The translations under genes were made by a program, and so were the position numbers. This document shows, piece by piece, positions 60,914 through 61,644 of a DNA stretch of 61,644 nt. The notes under the pieces are model-generated. The model was not told where the DNA came from. It was given only the letters and a program-made list of their open reading frames with translations, and did not search any database. The stretch is from the NCBI GenBank assembly GCA_021325615.1, contig JAJPGU010000031.1, positions 1 through 61,644 on the forward strand, written 5' to 3'. Every line of letters starts with the position of its first letter. Positions within the stretch are counted from its first letter, which is position 1. This DNA is from Nitrososphaerota archaeon. GTDB taxonomy: Archaea > Thermoproteota > Nitrososphaeria > Nitrososphaerales > Nitrosopumilaceae.

Positions 60914-61644
60914 ATGGTAAACGGATTACTGAAGATAGCAATAGTTTCCAGTCTAATCATTATGGCATCCATTATAATAGTTGAACATGATTCTTCCAAT
61001 GCCTATGCCGTATCGCAAGGGAGTGAAGCCCAGCACCAAAAACAGTTCGCGCAGAAGAAACAATATCTGCAAAGCCAAGTACAACAACCGGTCAATGAAC
61101 AACAGCAGTCAGTGCAACAAAATTCATGGCAGAATCAACAGCAGGTACAGATACAACAGCAACAACAGGTTCAACAGCAAAATCAAATTCAACAGCAGGT
61201 ACGACAACAACAGCGGGTTCAACAACAGCTGCAAATTCAACAACAATTTCAACAGATAACACAACAGCAGATTCAGCAAGTAATGCAACATCAGAATCAG
61301 CAGGTCCAGCAACAGCAACAACAACAGGTCCAGCAACAACAACAGGTCCAGCAACAGCAACAACAACAGGTCCAGCAACAGCAACAACAACAGGTCCAGC
61401 AACAGCAACAACAACAGGTCCAGCAACAGCAACAGGTCCAGCAACAGCAACAGCAACAGGTCCAGCAACAGCAACAACAACAGGTCCAGCAACAGCAACA
61501 ACAGCAGCAGGTCCAGCAACAGCAACAACAGCAGCAGGTCCAGCAACAACAACAGGTCCAGCAACAACAACAGGTCCAGCAACAACAACAGGTCCAGCAA
61601 CAGCAGCAGGTCCAGCAACAACAACAGGTCCAGCAACAGCAACA
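60914..61644 (+). CDS. Exported poly-glutamine protein, 5' part of gene
   Basis: ATG 60914 opens a frame that runs off the window. It starts MVNGLLKIAIVSSLIIMASI, a signal peptide ending near NAYA. From about residue 40 it is almost pure Gln with Val, Ile, Phe and Arg at intervals, becoming regular (Q)nVQ units after about residue 130. No stop occurs for at least 243 codons. Gln-rich exported proteins can form extracellular fibres or linkers; that is inference. The minus-strand poly-Leu frame here is a shadow. Confidence 0.8.
   Translation, partial: MVNGLLKIAIVSSLIIMASIIIVEHDSSNAYAVSQGSEAQHQKQFAQKKQYLQSQVQQPVNEQQQSVQQNSWQNQQQVQIQQQQQVQQQNQIQQQVRQQQRVQQQLQIQQQFQQITQQQIQQVMQHQNQQVQQQQQQQVQQQQQVQQQQQQQVQQQQQQQVQQQQQQQVQQQQQVQQQQQQQVQQQQQQQVQQQQQQQQVQQQQQQQQVQQQQQVQQQQQVQQQQQVQQQQQVQQQQQVQQQQ
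61300..61644 (+). repeat. Poly-Gln coding repeat CAGGTCCAGCAACAGCAA
   Basis: Units of 18 or 24 bp (CAGGTCCAGCAACAGCAACA type), encoding QVQQQQ or longer Gln runs, continue to the last base. The true length is unknown because the contig ends here. Confidence 0.95.

Noticed and set aside
61124-61642. Minus-strand poly-Leu frame of 172 residues
   Set aside because: Reverse complement of the CAG/CAA poly-Gln repeat; the plus strand has a signal peptide and a coherent start.
1-61644. Circular replicon joined at the Gln-rich ends
   Set aside because: The window carries essential ribosomal, tRNA synthetase and secretion genes, and the reading phase at the ends does not match a direct join.

Overview
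The window looks like a chromosomal contig from an ammonia-oxidiser-type archaeon, Nitrososphaerota (Thaumarchaeota). The evidence is archaeal-type information genes (Cbf5, archaeal AdkA, L18/S5/L30/L15/SecY order, L19e, L32e, SecE-NusG-L11, P0/P1 stalk proteins, DTD2-type D-aminoacyl-tRNA deacylase), a PEF-type C-terminal sorting signal, several blue-copper-like proteins, Fe/Mn-SOD and an ATP-type PEPCK. Genus cannot be resolved from sequence alone. TATA boxes about 24-28 bases before a start codon are common, so many messages are probably leaderless, with ATG, GTG and TTG all used as starts.

Layout. 1-2.3 kb: AT-rich; the 3' end of a Gln/Pro-repeat gene and a six-repeat kelch-like surface protein. 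2.4-4.3 kb: two stand-alone Lrp ligand-binding proteins, then a membrane-anchored winged-helix regulator divergent from a small membrane protein that carries the same extracytoplasmic motif. 4.3-5.7 kb: two different tandem-repeat arrays flanking a tiny RHH-like gene. 5.7-9.5 kb: zinc alcohol dehydrogenase, exported domain protein, purple-acid-phosphatase-like enzyme, thioredoxin-fold protein. 9.7-14.8 kb: ParB, papain-like protease with a chagasin-family inhibitor, Lrp-GAF regulator, Fic protein behind a triple palindrome. 14.9-21 kb: two very large exported proteins (BNR/sialidase-like and an adhesin-like protein) with a tRNA-Ser fragment between them. 21-29.9 kb: MFS transporter, an AT-rich accessory patch (22.9-25.8 kb: small proteins, a cupredoxin lacking its Cys ligand, a Doc-type toxin), aldo-keto reductase, PAP2 phosphatase, YkgJ-like protein, GGR-family flavoprotein.

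29.9-58.6 kb is dense core genome: leuS-alaS, ribosomal stalk and L11/L1 genes, nusG, secE, USP, DTD2, MGMT, L19e-L32e, pckA, a membrane subtilase, SOD, prefoldin alpha-FtsY-OTCase, a membrane protein with a cytosolic zinc ribbon, and one long operon L18-S5-L30-L15-secY-adkA-cmk-cbf5-exported protein. It ends at tRNA-Ser(GGA). Immediately behind that tRNA the sequence turns AT-rich: a degenerate copy of the tRNA 3' end, an antitoxin-like gene, a GNAT toxin-like gene broken by an in-frame TAG, a cupredoxin protein, and the start of a poly-Gln exported protein that runs off the end. Both contig ends lie in Gln-rich coding repeats, probably where assembly broke.

The strongest candidates for something undescribed are the regulator/membrane-protein pair sharing an extracytoplasmic LKLARER...NPHxGSGTP motif, the repeat arrays around the RHH-like gene, the Fic gene with three phased palindromes, the intracellular papain/chagasin pair with an intercistronic hairpin, and FtsY with its charged repeat tail at the C-terminus rather than the N-terminus.
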